A program made the translations under genes and the position numbers. From positions 1 to 64,000 of the forward strand of contig NZ_JAFKON010000010.1 of the NCBI RefSeq assembly GCF_022803015.1: a stretch of DNA of 64,000 nt. The letters run 5' to 3'. The stretch comes from Arthrobacter humicola (GTDB lineage: Bacteria; Actinomycetota; Actinomycetes; Actinomycetales; Micrococcaceae). Positions 41,936 to 50,456 of the stretch are shown here, in pieces. The notes beneath the pieces were generated by a model. The model ran no database searches, was not told the DNA's origin, and saw only the letters and a program-made list of their open reading frames with translations. Within the stretch, counting starts at the first letter, position 1, and each line of letters begins with the position of its first letter.

Positions 41936-42883
41936 ATGGAGACGCCCCCCGACCTGATCGACTTCACGGCAGGCGGCGCCCGGTCCGGAGACCTCGAGGT
42001 GGCCTGGATCCACGGCTCGGAGTCGGCGAAGCACAACACGGACCCGGACATCCAAGTCCACGCCTACGACGGGCACACGTTCATCCTGCGCCAGAACATG
42101 GCGGTCAACTACGAGGCGCCGTTCATGTTCCTGCTGTTCGGCAACGCCAGGGCCGTCCTGATCGATACCGGCGCGACCGCATCCGCGGACTTCTTCCCGC
42201 TGCGCCGCGTTGTCGACGGCCTCATGGACGCGTGGCTCGCCGCCCATCCCCGCGACGGCTACGGCCTCCTTGTCCTCCATACCCACCCGCATGGCGATCA
42301 TGTCGCAGGCGATGCCCAGTTCGCCGGCCGTCCCGACACCGTTCTGGTGGATGCGGCCCGGGACAACGCCTGGGAATTCTTCGGATTCACTGACGCCAGT
42401 GACCCGGACGCCGGCGACTCTGACGACGGCGACCCGGACGCGGGTGCCCCGGACGCCGGTGGCGCCGGTCAGCCCGCGCAGGTGGACCTCGGCGGGCGCG
42501 TCCTGGCATGCTGGCCCAGCCCGGGGCACCACAACGCGGCCGTGACGTTCTACGATCCCCACACCGGGTTCCTGCTCACCGGAGACACGGTCTATCCCGG
42601 CCGGCTCTACATCCAGGACTGGCCAGCGTTTGTGAGCACCATCGAACGGCTGATCGGGTTCTGCGCCACCCACACCGTCACCCATGTCCTGGGCTGCCAC
42701 ATCGAAATGTCGCGGCAGCCCGGCGTCGACTATCCGATCTTCACCACCTACCAGCCCGACGAACCACCGCTGCAGATGACCGTGGAGCAGCTCCGGCAGA
42801 TCCGCCGGGCCATCGACGAGGTGGGCGGACGCCCCGGCCGGCATGTGTTTCCCGGGTTCATCCTCTGCCTCGAGGGGGAGTGA
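41936..42883 (+). CDS. MBL-fold metallo-hydrolase with acidic insert
   Basis: 315 residues from the ATG at 41936 with AGGAG just upstream (frame opens at 41858). The metal-binding signature HTHPHGDH is at residues 115-122, with further ligands in SPGHHNAAVTFYD and LLTGDTVYPGRLY. Enzymes of this fold cleave esters, lactones, thioesters or phosphoesters. Between residues about 152 and 178 there is a low-complexity D/G/A-rich insert (DASDPDAGDSDDGDPDAGA-like) of repeat origin, which is likely a flexible loop. Convergent with the glycosyltransferase gene. Confidence 0.88.
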   Translation: METPPDLIDFTAGGARSGDLEVAWIHGSESAKHNTDPDIQVHAYDGHTFILRQNMAVNYEAPFMFLLFGNARAVLIDTGATASADFFPLRRVVDGLMDAWLAAHPRDGYGLLVLHTHPHGDHVAGDAQFAGRPDTVLVDAARDNAWEFFGFTDASDPDAGDSDDGDPDAGAPDAGGAGQPAQVDLGGRVLACWPSPGHHNAAVTFYDPHTGFLLTGDTVYPGRLYIQDWPAFVSTIERLIGFCATHTVTHVLGCHIEMSRQPGVDYPIFTTYQPDEPPLQMTVEQLRQIRRAIDEVGGRPGRHVFPGFILCLEGE

Positions 42884-42910
42884 GCGGACGGTAACGCCGG
42901 TCTCCAGCCC

Positions 42911-44668
42911 TCAGCGCCCCCGTAGCGACGCCGCGGCCGGGACGCCGGGCGGGAAATCGGGCAGCGCCCCGGCGGGCGTGTGGAAGATCCACAACGAGAG
43001 CGCACGATAGGTGGCCCAGTCGTCGTCGGCCGCCCGCAGGGACGCGATCTCGGTGCCGTCGGGTTGCCTGGTGGTGCGGATGACCTGCAGCCGGACCGGC
43101 GCGGCCTCCGGCAACCGGAGCGTGACTGTCCCCGAAGCCGGCAGCGTGCCGTGCGGGAAGCGGACTGCGGCGCCTCCGACCGAAATGTCCAGCAGCTCTC
43201 CGCTGGTGCCCTCGGCCTCCACCGGCGCGGACACCTCCATCCGGTAGGCGTTGCGGCGGGATGTGGCGAATTCGGCGGCCCGGATCCTGCGCGTCCCGAG
43301 CACCAGGACCGCGCCGGCGAGCACCAGCCAGGCACCGGACGCCACCGTGGAACCGGGCGTCGTGCGCCAGGGCACCAGCCCGGCCAACCCGGCGGCCGCG
43401 TAAAGAATCACCGCGGAGATGAGGACAACCATCACGATCAGGATGCGCGGGGTCCGGCCCCGGAGCCGGAGGTCGGCGGCGCCCTTGGGCGTCACCTGGA
43501 ACTCCAGGATGTTCCGGGACATGAGCCACCAGAGGCACGCCAGGCCGACCGGGACGCGGAAAATCCGCAGGGCGAAGGCCGTGGGCCAGTGGATTTCGTT
43601 GCGCATCAGCTGCTTGGACCCCCACAGGCGCACGGTGAACATGACCAGGAAGACCCCGGTGAAAAGCAGCGGCCCGGCGGTGGAGGTCTGCGCCCCGGAC
43701 AGCATGATCACCACCGGAATCAGGAAGGCCACCAGCGTGGCGATGCCCTCCAGCCACCACAGCGTGCCGTTGAGGTACTCGTGGTAATTCCGCCACGACA
43801 GCCACCCCTTCGCCGCCCACAGCTTCTCGTGGACGAGGATCTGCATGGCGCCCATGCCCCAGCGCCGGCGCTGCAGCAGGTACTGGTCCGGCGTCGCCGG
43901 CGCGAGCCCGACGGCGAGCGTCTGGTGGTGGTAGACGGTCCGCCAGCCGCGCCGGATGAGTTTGAGCGTGGTGTGCATGTCCTCGGTGATGGTCTCGGTC
44001 GCCACGCCGCCCACGTCCTCCAGGGCGCTCAGGCGCAACAACGACGTCGACCCGCACCAGAAGGGTCCGGCGCCGGGTACGTTGCGGGACGCCATGAGGA
44101 CGTTGAAGAAGGTGCCCTGCTCACCCGTGATGCCGTCGTCGTCGAACGCGCCGCCGTTGTAGAAGGACTGCGGACCCTGGATCAGGGCGATCCCGGGGTC
44201 TTCGAACCAGCCCAGGGTGGCGGTGAGGAACGTGGGCAGCGGGACGTGGTCGCAGTCCAGGACCGCGATGATGTCGATGCCCGGGCCGCCGGCGGCCTTC
44301 TCCGAGGCCATCAGGGACAATGCGTGGTTCATGTTGCCGGCCTTGGCGTGGTCGTGGACGGCCCGGCGGACATACCGGGCGCCGTAGGCGACGCACATTT
44401 CTTCGACCCAAGGCCGGTCGCCGTCGTCGAGAACCCACGTCTCATGCGCCGGGGCCAGTTCGCAGGCCGCCGCAACCGTGGGCGTCAGAACCTCGATGGG
44501 CTCGTTGTACGTGGGGATCAGCACCGCCACCCGCATGCCGTTCGGGGCCTCCGTCACGGGCGCGGCGGATGGCTGTCGATGTTCCACACTGACCACGCCT
44601 TCAGGATGAGTCCGGCCAGCGGCAGGGCCTCGAAGGTGACCAGGATCCAGGCGATGGCCAGGTTCCAT
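42911..44668 (-). CDS. Cellulose-synthase-like glycosyltransferase (GT2) with PilZ domain, catalytic part of a frameshifted gene
   Basis: Reading frame of 585 codons; the first ~35 from the ATG at 44668 are antiphase. True coding joins the frame at about 44560-44570. GT2 motifs: VLIPTYNEP, WVLDDGD, VLDCDHVPLP (D-x-D), TITEDMHTTLKL (TED) and QRRRWGMGA (QxxRW). Then several membrane helices and a PilZ domain (RRNAYRMEV, then LDISVGGAAVRFP) that binds cyclic-di-GMP. The product likely makes cellulose or a related glucan. See 44554 for the missing N-terminus and the finding on the frameshift. Confidence 0.85.
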   Translation of the reverse strand: MEPGHRLDPGHLRGPAAGRTHPEGVVSVEHRQPSAAPVTEAPNGMRVAVLIPTYNEPIEVLTPTVAAACELAPAHETWVLDDGDRPWVEEMCVAYGARYVRRAVHDHAKAGNMNHALSLMASEKAAGGPGIDIIAVLDCDHVPLPTFLTATLGWFEDPGIALIQGPQSFYNGGAFDDDGITGEQGTFFNVLMASRNVPGAGPFWCGSTSLLRLSALEDVGGVATETITEDMHTTLKLIRRGWRTVYHHQTLAVGLAPATPDQYLLQRRRWGMGAMQILVHEKLWAAKGWLSWRNYHEYLNGTLWWLEGIATLVAFLIPVVIMLSGAQTSTAGPLLFTGVFLVMFTVRLWGSKQLMRNEIHWPTAFALRIFRVPVGLACLWWLMSRNILEFQVTPKGAADLRLRGRTPRILIVMVVLISAVILYAAAGLAGLVPWRTTPGSTVASGAWLVLAGAVLVLGTRRIRAAEFATSRRNAYRMEVSAPVEAEGTSGELLDISVGGAAVRFPHGTLPASGTVTLRLPEAAPVRLQVIRTTRQPDGTEIASLRAADDDWATYRALSLWIFHTPAGALPDFPPGVPAAASLRGR

Positions 44669-44949
44669 TCACCCGACGGCATCGTGAACAGGACACGCCA
44701 CGTCAGGTAGAGGACTAGGGCGGCGATGGCCGCGATACCGCCGACATGGGCCAGCCTCCGGGACCGGGGTGCTTCCGCTCCGGGAGGGCCGAGCCGGGCG
44801 GCCCAGCCGGCAATGCCGGCCCGGGTCAGGGCTGTGGCGTCCGGTGGTACGGGCCGCGGCGCAGCGGATGTGGTTCCGTCGGACAGCCCTTGAGCCGATG
44901 CATTCTCGGCGCGCTGCCGCAGATCTTCACGCAGATTCTCACGAGGCAC
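44554..44949 (-). CDS. N-terminal membrane fragment of the cellulose-synthase-like gene
   Basis: 131 codons from a GTG at 44949 with GAGGGAG upstream. Two membrane segments (IAAIAALVLYLTWRVLFTM and ILVTFEALPLAGLILKAW) followed by SVWNIDSHPPRP and a stop. Catalytic domains of this family normally follow such a stretch at once. One missing base near 44560-44570 would give DSHPPAPVTEAPNGMRVAVL and fuse it to the catalytic frame. So this is the N-terminus of the same protein, not an independent gene. Confidence 0.75.
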   Translation of the reverse strand: MPRENLREDLRQRAENASAQGLSDGTTSAAPRPVPPDATALTRAGIAGWAARLGPPGAEAPRSRRLAHVGGIAAIAALVLYLTWRVLFTMPSGEWNLAIAWILVTFEALPLAGLILKAWSVWNIDSHPPRP

Positions 44950-45080
44950 GTGATCTCCCTCAGCTAGATCCGGTGCTCAATGTCCGATCAGCGTAGCCGC
45001 GGCGTGGCACCCGGGACCGGATCCGCCGGAATCCTTGCGCAAAACTGCGTAGGGAGTCCGCTTCGTCCTACTGCTTTGAT

Positions 45081-45314
45081 CTATTGCTTTGCAACGTGCT
45101 CCGCGTCCTCGGGTCCGACGAAATTGCACGAGCCGGGGTGGCGCTTGGGCAACGTGCACGTGCGCCCGGTGGGCAGGTGGACGTTGGCGCACCGGCCCGC
45201 CATGGCCACGTCTTCGCGGACATGCGTGACGTGCGTGCTGCTCTGGTCCTCGGGCGCTTCCTCGCTGCTGGTTTGTAGGGGGCTTCCGGACGCGCTCTGG
45301 TTTTGGCTGTTCAC
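45081..45314 (-). CDS. Small Cys/His-rich protein
   Basis: 77 residues from a GTG at 45314 with AGGAG seven bases upstream. Hydrophilic N-terminal 45 residues, then RCANVHLPTGRTCTLPKRH and PGSCNFV: three Cys and two His spaced like a zinc-knuckle (C-x4-H-x5-C-x5-H-x3-C). Zinc binding is inferred. Function unknown; similar short proteins are common in this kind of genome. Confidence 0.7.
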   Translation of the reverse strand: MNSQNQSASGSPLQTSSEEAPEDQSSTHVTHVREDVAMAGRCANVHLPTGRTCTLPKRHPGSCNFVGPEDAEHVAKQ

Positions 45315-45559
45315 GGCTGCAACTCCTCGGGATCTGCTGTGCAGAAAAGATGGGAAGGACGCTTAGTTTTATCCGAAGTCCCCAGCTTCGCACGGGTGGG
45401 TTAACACCGGGTTACGGGTGTGTAAGGATCCCGTCTCGGCGAGGGGGCGGGTTGCAATGGCCGCGGTTTGCTGCCGCGCGGACCTTTTGCCGCCGCCCGG
45501 CTGTTCCTCATACTGGAAGGCAGATCCGCGATTCCGACAGGCGAGGACGGTGGTGACTG

Positions 45560-46180
45560 ATGAGCAGCGGGGTCAGTGGTTCCAACAGCGCTTTCCGGCG
45601 CCGGGTGGAGCGTGCCGCGGAACTCCGGGCCGTGCGGGCCTCGGGCAGCACCGCGCAGGAGAACGACGAGCTCAACACCGCCGAGGAGGAACTCCGGCAA
45701 AAGCGCGCCAAGATCGACGACGCCGCCAAGGCCGAGTACCTGATCCGGGATGCCATGGCGCAGGGCAAGTTCGACAACCTCAAGTACGCCGGCAAACCCA
45801 TTCCCGGGCTGGGCGAGGCGTACGACCCCGACTGGTGGGTCAAGGGCCTGATCCAGCGGGAGAACATCTCCGGCCTGGGCCCGAAGGCCATCCTGCTCCG
45901 CACCGAGGACGCCGAGCTCGACGCGCGGCTCGATGCCCAGTTCAGCGAAAAGCAGGTCCGCGAGATCGTGGAGGACTTCAATGCCCGGGTCATCGACGCC
46001 CGGCGGCAGCTACAGGGCGGGCCGCCCGTGATCACCAAGACGCGGGACGTCGACGTCGAACTGGACCGCTGGCGGGGCCGCCGGGCTGCCGCGGCCGCCG
46101 TCGCCCCTCCGGAGCCGGAGCCGAAGCGGCCCTGGTGGCGGCGGCTGTGGAGCGGGGCGGGCCAGGCGCCGCCGAACTAA
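45560..46180 (+). CDS. DUF1992-family (DnaJ-homolog-subfamily-C-28-like) protein
   Basis: 206 residues. DUF1992 features: IRDAMAQGKFDNLKYAGKPI, followed by GLGEAYDPDWWVKGLIQREN and the region VREIVEDFNARVIDARRQLQ. The family is found without a J-domain in bacteria; its biochemical role is unknown. Polar N-terminus and a proline-rich C-terminus with a tryptophan-rich end (KRPWWRRLWSG). Cytoplasmic. Confidence 0.85.
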   Translation: MSSGVSGSNSAFRRRVERAAELRAVRASGSTAQENDELNTAEEELRQKRAKIDDAAKAEYLIRDAMAQGKFDNLKYAGKPIPGLGEAYDPDWWVKGLIQRENISGLGPKAILLRTEDAELDARLDAQFSEKQVREIVEDFNARVIDARRQLQGGPPVITKTRDVDVELDRWRGRRAAAAAVAPPEPEPKRPWWRRLWSGAGQAPPN

Positions 46181-46286
46181 ACGCCCACAGGCTACGGGCG
46201 CCGTCGAACTCCTTCGGCTTATTACCCGGGTTACCCGGGTGCCCGCCCTTCGCAGCTGCCGCAGAGAAAACATCTAGGAGATAACA

Positions 46287-47198
46287 ATGTCTGAACAGGA
46301 ACCCGTTCTGGTTGTCGGTGCAACGGGATCGCTCGGTGGGCAGGTCGTCGACCGGCTTTTTGACCGGGGCAAGAAGGTGCGGGCGCTTGTCCGCCCGAGC
46401 TCGGACGCGGGCAAACTCGAGGCCAAGGGCGTCGAGATAGCCCGCGGCGACATGCTCGACCTCGATTCGCTCATCGCCGCGATGACCGGCGCCGCCGCTG
46501 TGATCACGACGGCGGCCGGGTACACCGGGAAGAACAAGAACGCCCACGAGATCGACACGCGGGGCAACGCCAATCTCGCCATCGCCGCCAGCAAAGCCGG
46601 GGTGCCGCGCTTCGTGCTCACCAGCATCCTCACGAGCGACCAGACACCGAATGTGCCGCATTTCTGGCACAAGAAGCTCGCCGAGGACAAACTCGAAGAA
46701 CTCGGCGTCCCGTTCGTTGCCCTGCGTCCCGGTGCATTTTTCGATCAGATCGCCCAGATGGGCGGTGACCCGTTCGAGAAGGGCCGGATCGTCTGGCTTG
46801 GCTCTAAAAGCGTGCCCCTGACATTCGTTCTGGTCAGCGACGTCGCGACTTATCTCGCGGAAGCCGTTGACGCGGACATCGCCGCCGGGGAACGCATCGA
46901 TCTGGGCTGGAGCCGGCCGATCAGCATGCAGGAGGGCGCTGGGCTGGTGTCGCGGCTGGCGAATAAGAAAATCAGGGTCGTGTCCATTCCCGCCGGTCTG
47001 CTCCGCGCTGTGGGCAAGGTTGCGGGAAAGTCAGCCCCGCTCATGAAAGACATGGGAGCCATGGCGGCCTGGTTCGATACCGGCCGCTACGTGGCCAAGA
47101 CGAGCCGCCAGGCAGAGCTCTTCGGTCCCGCGCCAACTCCGGAAGACGCGGTCGCGCGCTTCGCTGCGCGGTTGGGCCATGGAGGAGCGCAGTCCTAA
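46287..47198 (+). CDS. NmrA/SDR-like NAD(P)H-binding protein
   Basis: 303 residues, AGGAGA before the ATG. Atypical short-chain dehydrogenase with the glycine motif VLVVGATGSLGGQVVDRLF, then KVRALVRPSSDAGKLEAKG, a typical NmrA/PCBER-like second strand, and ALRPGAFFDQIAQMGGDPFEK. The classic Tyr-x-x-x-Lys is not evident. It may be a redox sensor or an NAD(P)H-dependent reductase. Isolated gene between the DUF1992 and DUF4386-like genes. Confidence 0.85.
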   Translation: MSEQEPVLVVGATGSLGGQVVDRLFDRGKKVRALVRPSSDAGKLEAKGVEIARGDMLDLDSLIAAMTGAAAVITTAAGYTGKNKNAHEIDTRGNANLAIAASKAGVPRFVLTSILTSDQTPNVPHFWHKKLAEDKLEELGVPFVALRPGAFFDQIAQMGGDPFEKGRIVWLGSKSVPLTFVLVSDVATYLAEAVDADIAAGERIDLGWSRPISMQEGAGLVSRLANKKIRVVSIPAGLLRAVGKVAGKSAPLMKDMGAMAAWFDTGRYVAKTSRQAELFGPAPTPEDAVARFAARLGHGGAQS

Positions 47199-47359
47199 TG
47201 GGTGTGGCGGGGTCCAGACTAACGGGCGGTCCCGCCGGGTCGCACGTGCGGCCGCGAGATGCCGGTCAAAGGTCCGTGGCTCCGCGGACGCAATCGGCGT
47301 AGCCTGCGCTTAGGGGAGCACTTCGCGCACCCGCGCGTCGGCACGAAACGGACGATGCC

Positions 47360-48121
47360 ATGAAGAAATACGGCACAGATCATGATCCGCGGCCGGCGGC
47401 TTCGGCCGGGTCTGGGCGCCCGTCATCAGCCCGTGCACCGCTTCGCCTCGCCGCCACCCTGGCGTTTGCCGGCTTCACCCTGTCCGTGGTCGCCGGGTTG
47501 CTCCATGCCGATACGGCCAGCGCAAACGACCACCCGACGACGTTCGCGGAGTACGCCCGCAGCGGTATTTGGACGGCGGTCCACCTCGGCCAGTTCGCCG
47601 GCATGGCGCTTCTCATCTCCGGGCTGCTGGTCCTGCTGGTGGTCCTGAAAGCACCGAATGGGGCCATGGCCTGGACGGCCCGCTTCGGCGCTGTCGCCGT
47701 GGTCGCCGCGCTGGCACTTTACGCCGCGCTCCAAGCCGTCGACGGCGTTGCCCTCAAGCACGCCGTGGACGCCTGGGTTGCGGCCCCGGAGCCGGAGAAA
47801 GCTGCGCGGTTAGCGACGGCCGAGGGTATCCGTTGGCTGGAGTGGGGCATGCGCAGTTACCAGAGCTTCGTGCTGGGCGTGGCCCTGATCCTGACCGGTG
47901 CCGTGGTTGTCGGGGCGCGCCGCGTCTCCCGGCCGATCGGCTATCTCATGGCGCTGTCCGGGCTCGCCTACCTCGCGCAGGGCTGGATCATCGGGGCCGA
48001 AGGCTTCTCCCCGGCGAACACCATTCCCACGCTGGCGGGCATTGTCCTCATCCTCGTGTGGTCCGTGTGGCTGCTGGTCAGTGCCTGGTTCGGGAAGGAC
48101 GCTCCACCCGGCGACAGGTGA
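47360..48121 (+). CDS. Polytopic membrane protein, DUF4386-like
   Basis: 253 residues with about seven hydrophobic segments (RLAATLAFAGFTLSVVAGLLH, HLGQFAGMALLISGLLVLL, FGAVAVVAALALYAALQ, SFVLGVALILTGAVVV, PIGYLMALSGLAYLAQGWI, IPTLAGIVLILVWSVWLL). The pattern is that of DUF4386-type uncharacterised membrane proteins in Actinobacteria. No pore, cofactor or enzymatic motif. Family-2 palindrome (48152) follows the stop. Confidence 0.7.
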   Translation: MKKYGTDHDPRPAASAGSGRPSSARAPLRLAATLAFAGFTLSVVAGLLHADTASANDHPTTFAEYARSGIWTAVHLGQFAGMALLISGLLVLLVVLKAPNGAMAWTARFGAVAVVAALALYAALQAVDGVALKHAVDAWVAAPEPEKAARLATAEGIRWLEWGMRSYQSFVLGVALILTGAVVVGARRVSRPIGYLMALSGLAYLAQGWIIGAEGFSPANTIPTLAGIVLILVWSVWLLVSAWFGKDAPPGDR

Positions 48122-48151
48122 CTCGGCTGGCGGACCCTGTCCCCGCCCGGC

Positions 48152-48219
48152 CGAATTCGCCGGAAGCCTGCCAGTTCGCCGGAAAAGTCCGGCGACTTCG
48201 GAGGCATCCGGCGAATTCG
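48152..48219. repeat. Dispersed palindrome family 2, copy B
   Basis: Outer perfect arms CGAATTCGCCGGA / TCCGGCGAATTCG, with an inner TTCGCCGGA-AAAG-TCCGGCGA hairpin, giving a long cruciform. Located between the convergent membrane-protein and epimerase genes. Confidence 0.85.
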
Positions 48220-48254
48220 CGCCCTTCAAGACCGGCGGCCGTCGGCTACTTGGC

Positions 48255-49175
48255 TCAGGGCAGCCGGTAGCGGATGCCCCAGCTGAGGTGCCAGGTCTCG
48301 CCGGGGGCCAGCCAGCGCAGGCCTTCGCCACTGTTGAAGGCGTCCGCCGGGGCCGTCATGGGCTCCAGCGCCACCGCCGTTACCGGGCCGCTCTCGCTGG
48401 GGAAGACACGGGTGGTGAAGGCCTGGACGTAGCCGAAGGACGCATCCATGAACAGTTGCACCTGGCGGCCGTCCGGGGCTTCCAGATAGTGCAGTGAGCT
48501 GCCGTCCGGTTCCCGGAGAACGCCGCTCCAGGCGTCGTCGAGGGCGACCTCGCGAATTAGCTGCCCTGCCCGGAAGTCGTGCTTAGTTCCGTGGACAGCC
48601 GTGGTGGCACCGGTCGGATTAAGTCGGTCGTTGACTTCGAGGTGGGCGCCGGCATTGATGACGAGCTTGAGGTCTTCCGTGGGCACAGCACCCACCCGGA
48701 GGAAAGGGTGGGCCCCCACGGCGACCGGGGCGGCCTTGGAGCCGGTATTGGTCAGGCTGTGGGTGACAAGAAGTCCATCTGCCGTGAGCTGGTAGCCGAC
48801 CGAGGTCGCGAGTTGAAAGGGGTAGCCCGGTGCTGAGGTGATATCGGCGGCCAGCGTAATGCTGGCCGCCGTCCGGCGTGCTACCCGGTACGAGGCGCCG
48901 GACAGCAGCCCGTGCAGGGCGTTGCCGTTGCCGGGTTCTGTAATTTCCAGCTGCTGCGGGACACCGTCGTAGGTCCACTGGCCATCGGCCACCCGATTGG
49001 GCCACGGCACCAGGACCCAGCCGGCGCACGAGGGCGGAGCGGACTGGGCGGGGTAGTCCTGCAGGAGGGCGACGCCGTCGATTTCCAGCGCGCGCAGGCT
49101 GGCGGCGATTTCCGTGACGACGGCTTTTTGGCTGCGGCCGTCCAACATTCCCTGCAGTTCGTAGTGCTCACCCAT
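48255..49175 (-). CDS. Aldose 1-epimerase-family protein
   Basis: 306 residues from the ATG at 49175 (or GTG 49199). Galactose-mutarotase fold: VLVPWPNRVADGQWTYDG, GNALHGLL with the catalytic histidine, HPFLRVGAVPTED with the second histidine, and VFPSESGPVTAVALEPMTAPADAFN with a late glutamate. It interconverts sugar anomers, perhaps xylose or another aldose from the neighbouring operons. It follows the ROK regulator after only a couple of dozen bases, so they are probably co-transcribed. Confidence 0.9.
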   Translation of the reverse strand: MGEHYELQGMLDGRSQKAVVTEIAASLRALEIDGVALLQDYPAQSAPPSCAGWVLVPWPNRVADGQWTYDGVPQQLEITEPGNGNALHGLLSGASYRVARRTAASITLAADITSAPGYPFQLATSVGYQLTADGLLVTHSLTNTGSKAAPVAVGAHPFLRVGAVPTEDLKLVINAGAHLEVNDRLNPTGATTAVHGTKHDFRAGQLIREVALDDAWSGVLREPDGSSLHYLEAPDGRQVQLFMDASFGYVQAFTTRVFPSESGPVTAVALEPMTAPADAFNSGEGLRWLAPGETWHLSWGIRYRLP

Positions 49176-49201
49176 CGGCGAAGTTCCCTGCCTTGGCACG
49201 G

Positions 49202-50446
49202 TCAGCCTGTCCGTGACGCGGGTGCGGGGATGGTGCCGGGGGTTGGGCCGAGGCCTGCGGGATCGGCCAGGAATGGGGTGAAGGCCAGTTCCGCGGCGCC
49301 GATCATCATCAGATCTGACCCGAGTGCTGCGCGGTAGATCTTCGCCTGGCCCGCGGGACCGTCCATGGCCTGCGACCGCAGGATTGCGTCCAACGACGCC
49401 GGGGCGAGCGCGTGCAGCGTTCCCAGGAAACCGTCCAGGACAATCGCATCGGGGTTGAAGATGTTCACGGCGTTGCGCAGGGCTATACCCAGATACGTGA
49501 GCTGGCGGCCGACTTCATCGTCCACCGCGGCGCTGCGGCTGTTCCCGAGCGCCTCTTCGAGGTCGGCGGTATCGCCGCTGCTCAACCCGGCCAGTTCCAT
49601 GAGGCGGGACTGGGAGACTTCGGTTTCCAGGCAGCCCGTGGCACCGCAGTGGCAGGCGCTGCCGCCGGAACGGACAAAGGTGTGGCCGAGTTCCCCCGCG
49701 TAGCCGGAGGCACCCCTGAGCAACTGTCCGTCGGCGATGATCCCGCCGCCGATGCCGCTGGCGCCACCGTTGAGATAGATCAGGTTCCCCTGCCCGGCGC
49801 TGGTGCCGGCACCAGCGCCGAAAATCAGCTCGGCTTCGGCTCCGAGGGAGGCGTCGTTCGCGGCCTGGCACGGATAGCCGGCGGCCTCGCTCAGCATGCG
49901 GGCGACCGGTTCATTGCGCCAGCCCAGGTGCGGAGCGTGCCGCACGACGCCGTCGTCGCGGTTGACCAGGCCCGGCACGGCCATGCCAACGCCGGTGATC
50001 CGGTAGGACGCATCCAGCTCGGACCGCATCCCGGCGATCACGGCCGCTGCGATATTCACCGCCTCCCGGGCGCTCGGAATCCGTTCCGTTTCGAAACGGA
50101 TCTTCTTTTGCACTTTCCCGCCGAGGCTGACCAGGCCGATGGTGACGGCGTCGACCTCCGGGTTGACGGCCAGCGCCGCAATCGACGGGCTGGGGTGGAC
50201 CTCGGGACTCGGCCTGCCTACCTGCCCCTCGCCGGAGGGCGCCGATTCGTAGACCAGGCCCAGGGAGGTGAGGTGGCCGATCAACGTTCCGACGGTGGAG
50301 CGGTTCAGCCCCGTTTGGCGGGTCAGTTGGGCGCGGCTGAGGACCCCGTGGTGATGGACGAGGGAGGTCAGCAACGACAAATTGTTGCGGCGCGACGGAT
50401 CGGGCTCGCCCGTCGGCGCGGAAGCTTGGGTACGTGGAGGCATCAT
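49202..50446 (-). CDS. ROK-family transcriptional regulator (XylR-like)
   Basis: 414 residues from the ATG at 50446 (frame extends to 50737 only as an overlap with the oxidase). N-terminal winged helix NLSLLTSLVHHHGVLSRAQLTRQTGLNRSTVGTLIGHL, then a ROK kinase-like domain with NDASLGAEAELIFGAG and the zinc-type cluster region CHCGATGCLETEVSQ. Inactive as a kinase in these regulators; binds a sugar. Located in the xylose/alditol cluster next to xylA/xylB, so it probably represses them until xylose or xylitol is present. Confidence 0.92.
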   Translation of the reverse strand: MMPPRTQASAPTGEPDPSRRNNLSLLTSLVHHHGVLSRAQLTRQTGLNRSTVGTLIGHLTSLGLVYESAPSGEGQVGRPSPEVHPSPSIAALAVNPEVDAVTIGLVSLGGKVQKKIRFETERIPSAREAVNIAAAVIAGMRSELDASYRITGVGMAVPGLVNRDDGVVRHAPHLGWRNEPVARMLSEAAGYPCQAANDASLGAEAELIFGAGAGTSAGQGNLIYLNGGASGIGGGIIADGQLLRGASGYAGELGHTFVRSGGSACHCGATGCLETEVSQSRLMELAGLSSGDTADLEEALGNSRSAAVDDEVGRQLTYLGIALRNAVNIFNPDAIVLDGFLGTLHALAPASLDAILRSQAMDGPAGQAKIYRAALGSDLMMIGAAELAFTPFLADPAGLGPTPGTIPAPASRTG

Positions 50447-50456
50447 CGTGACAATA

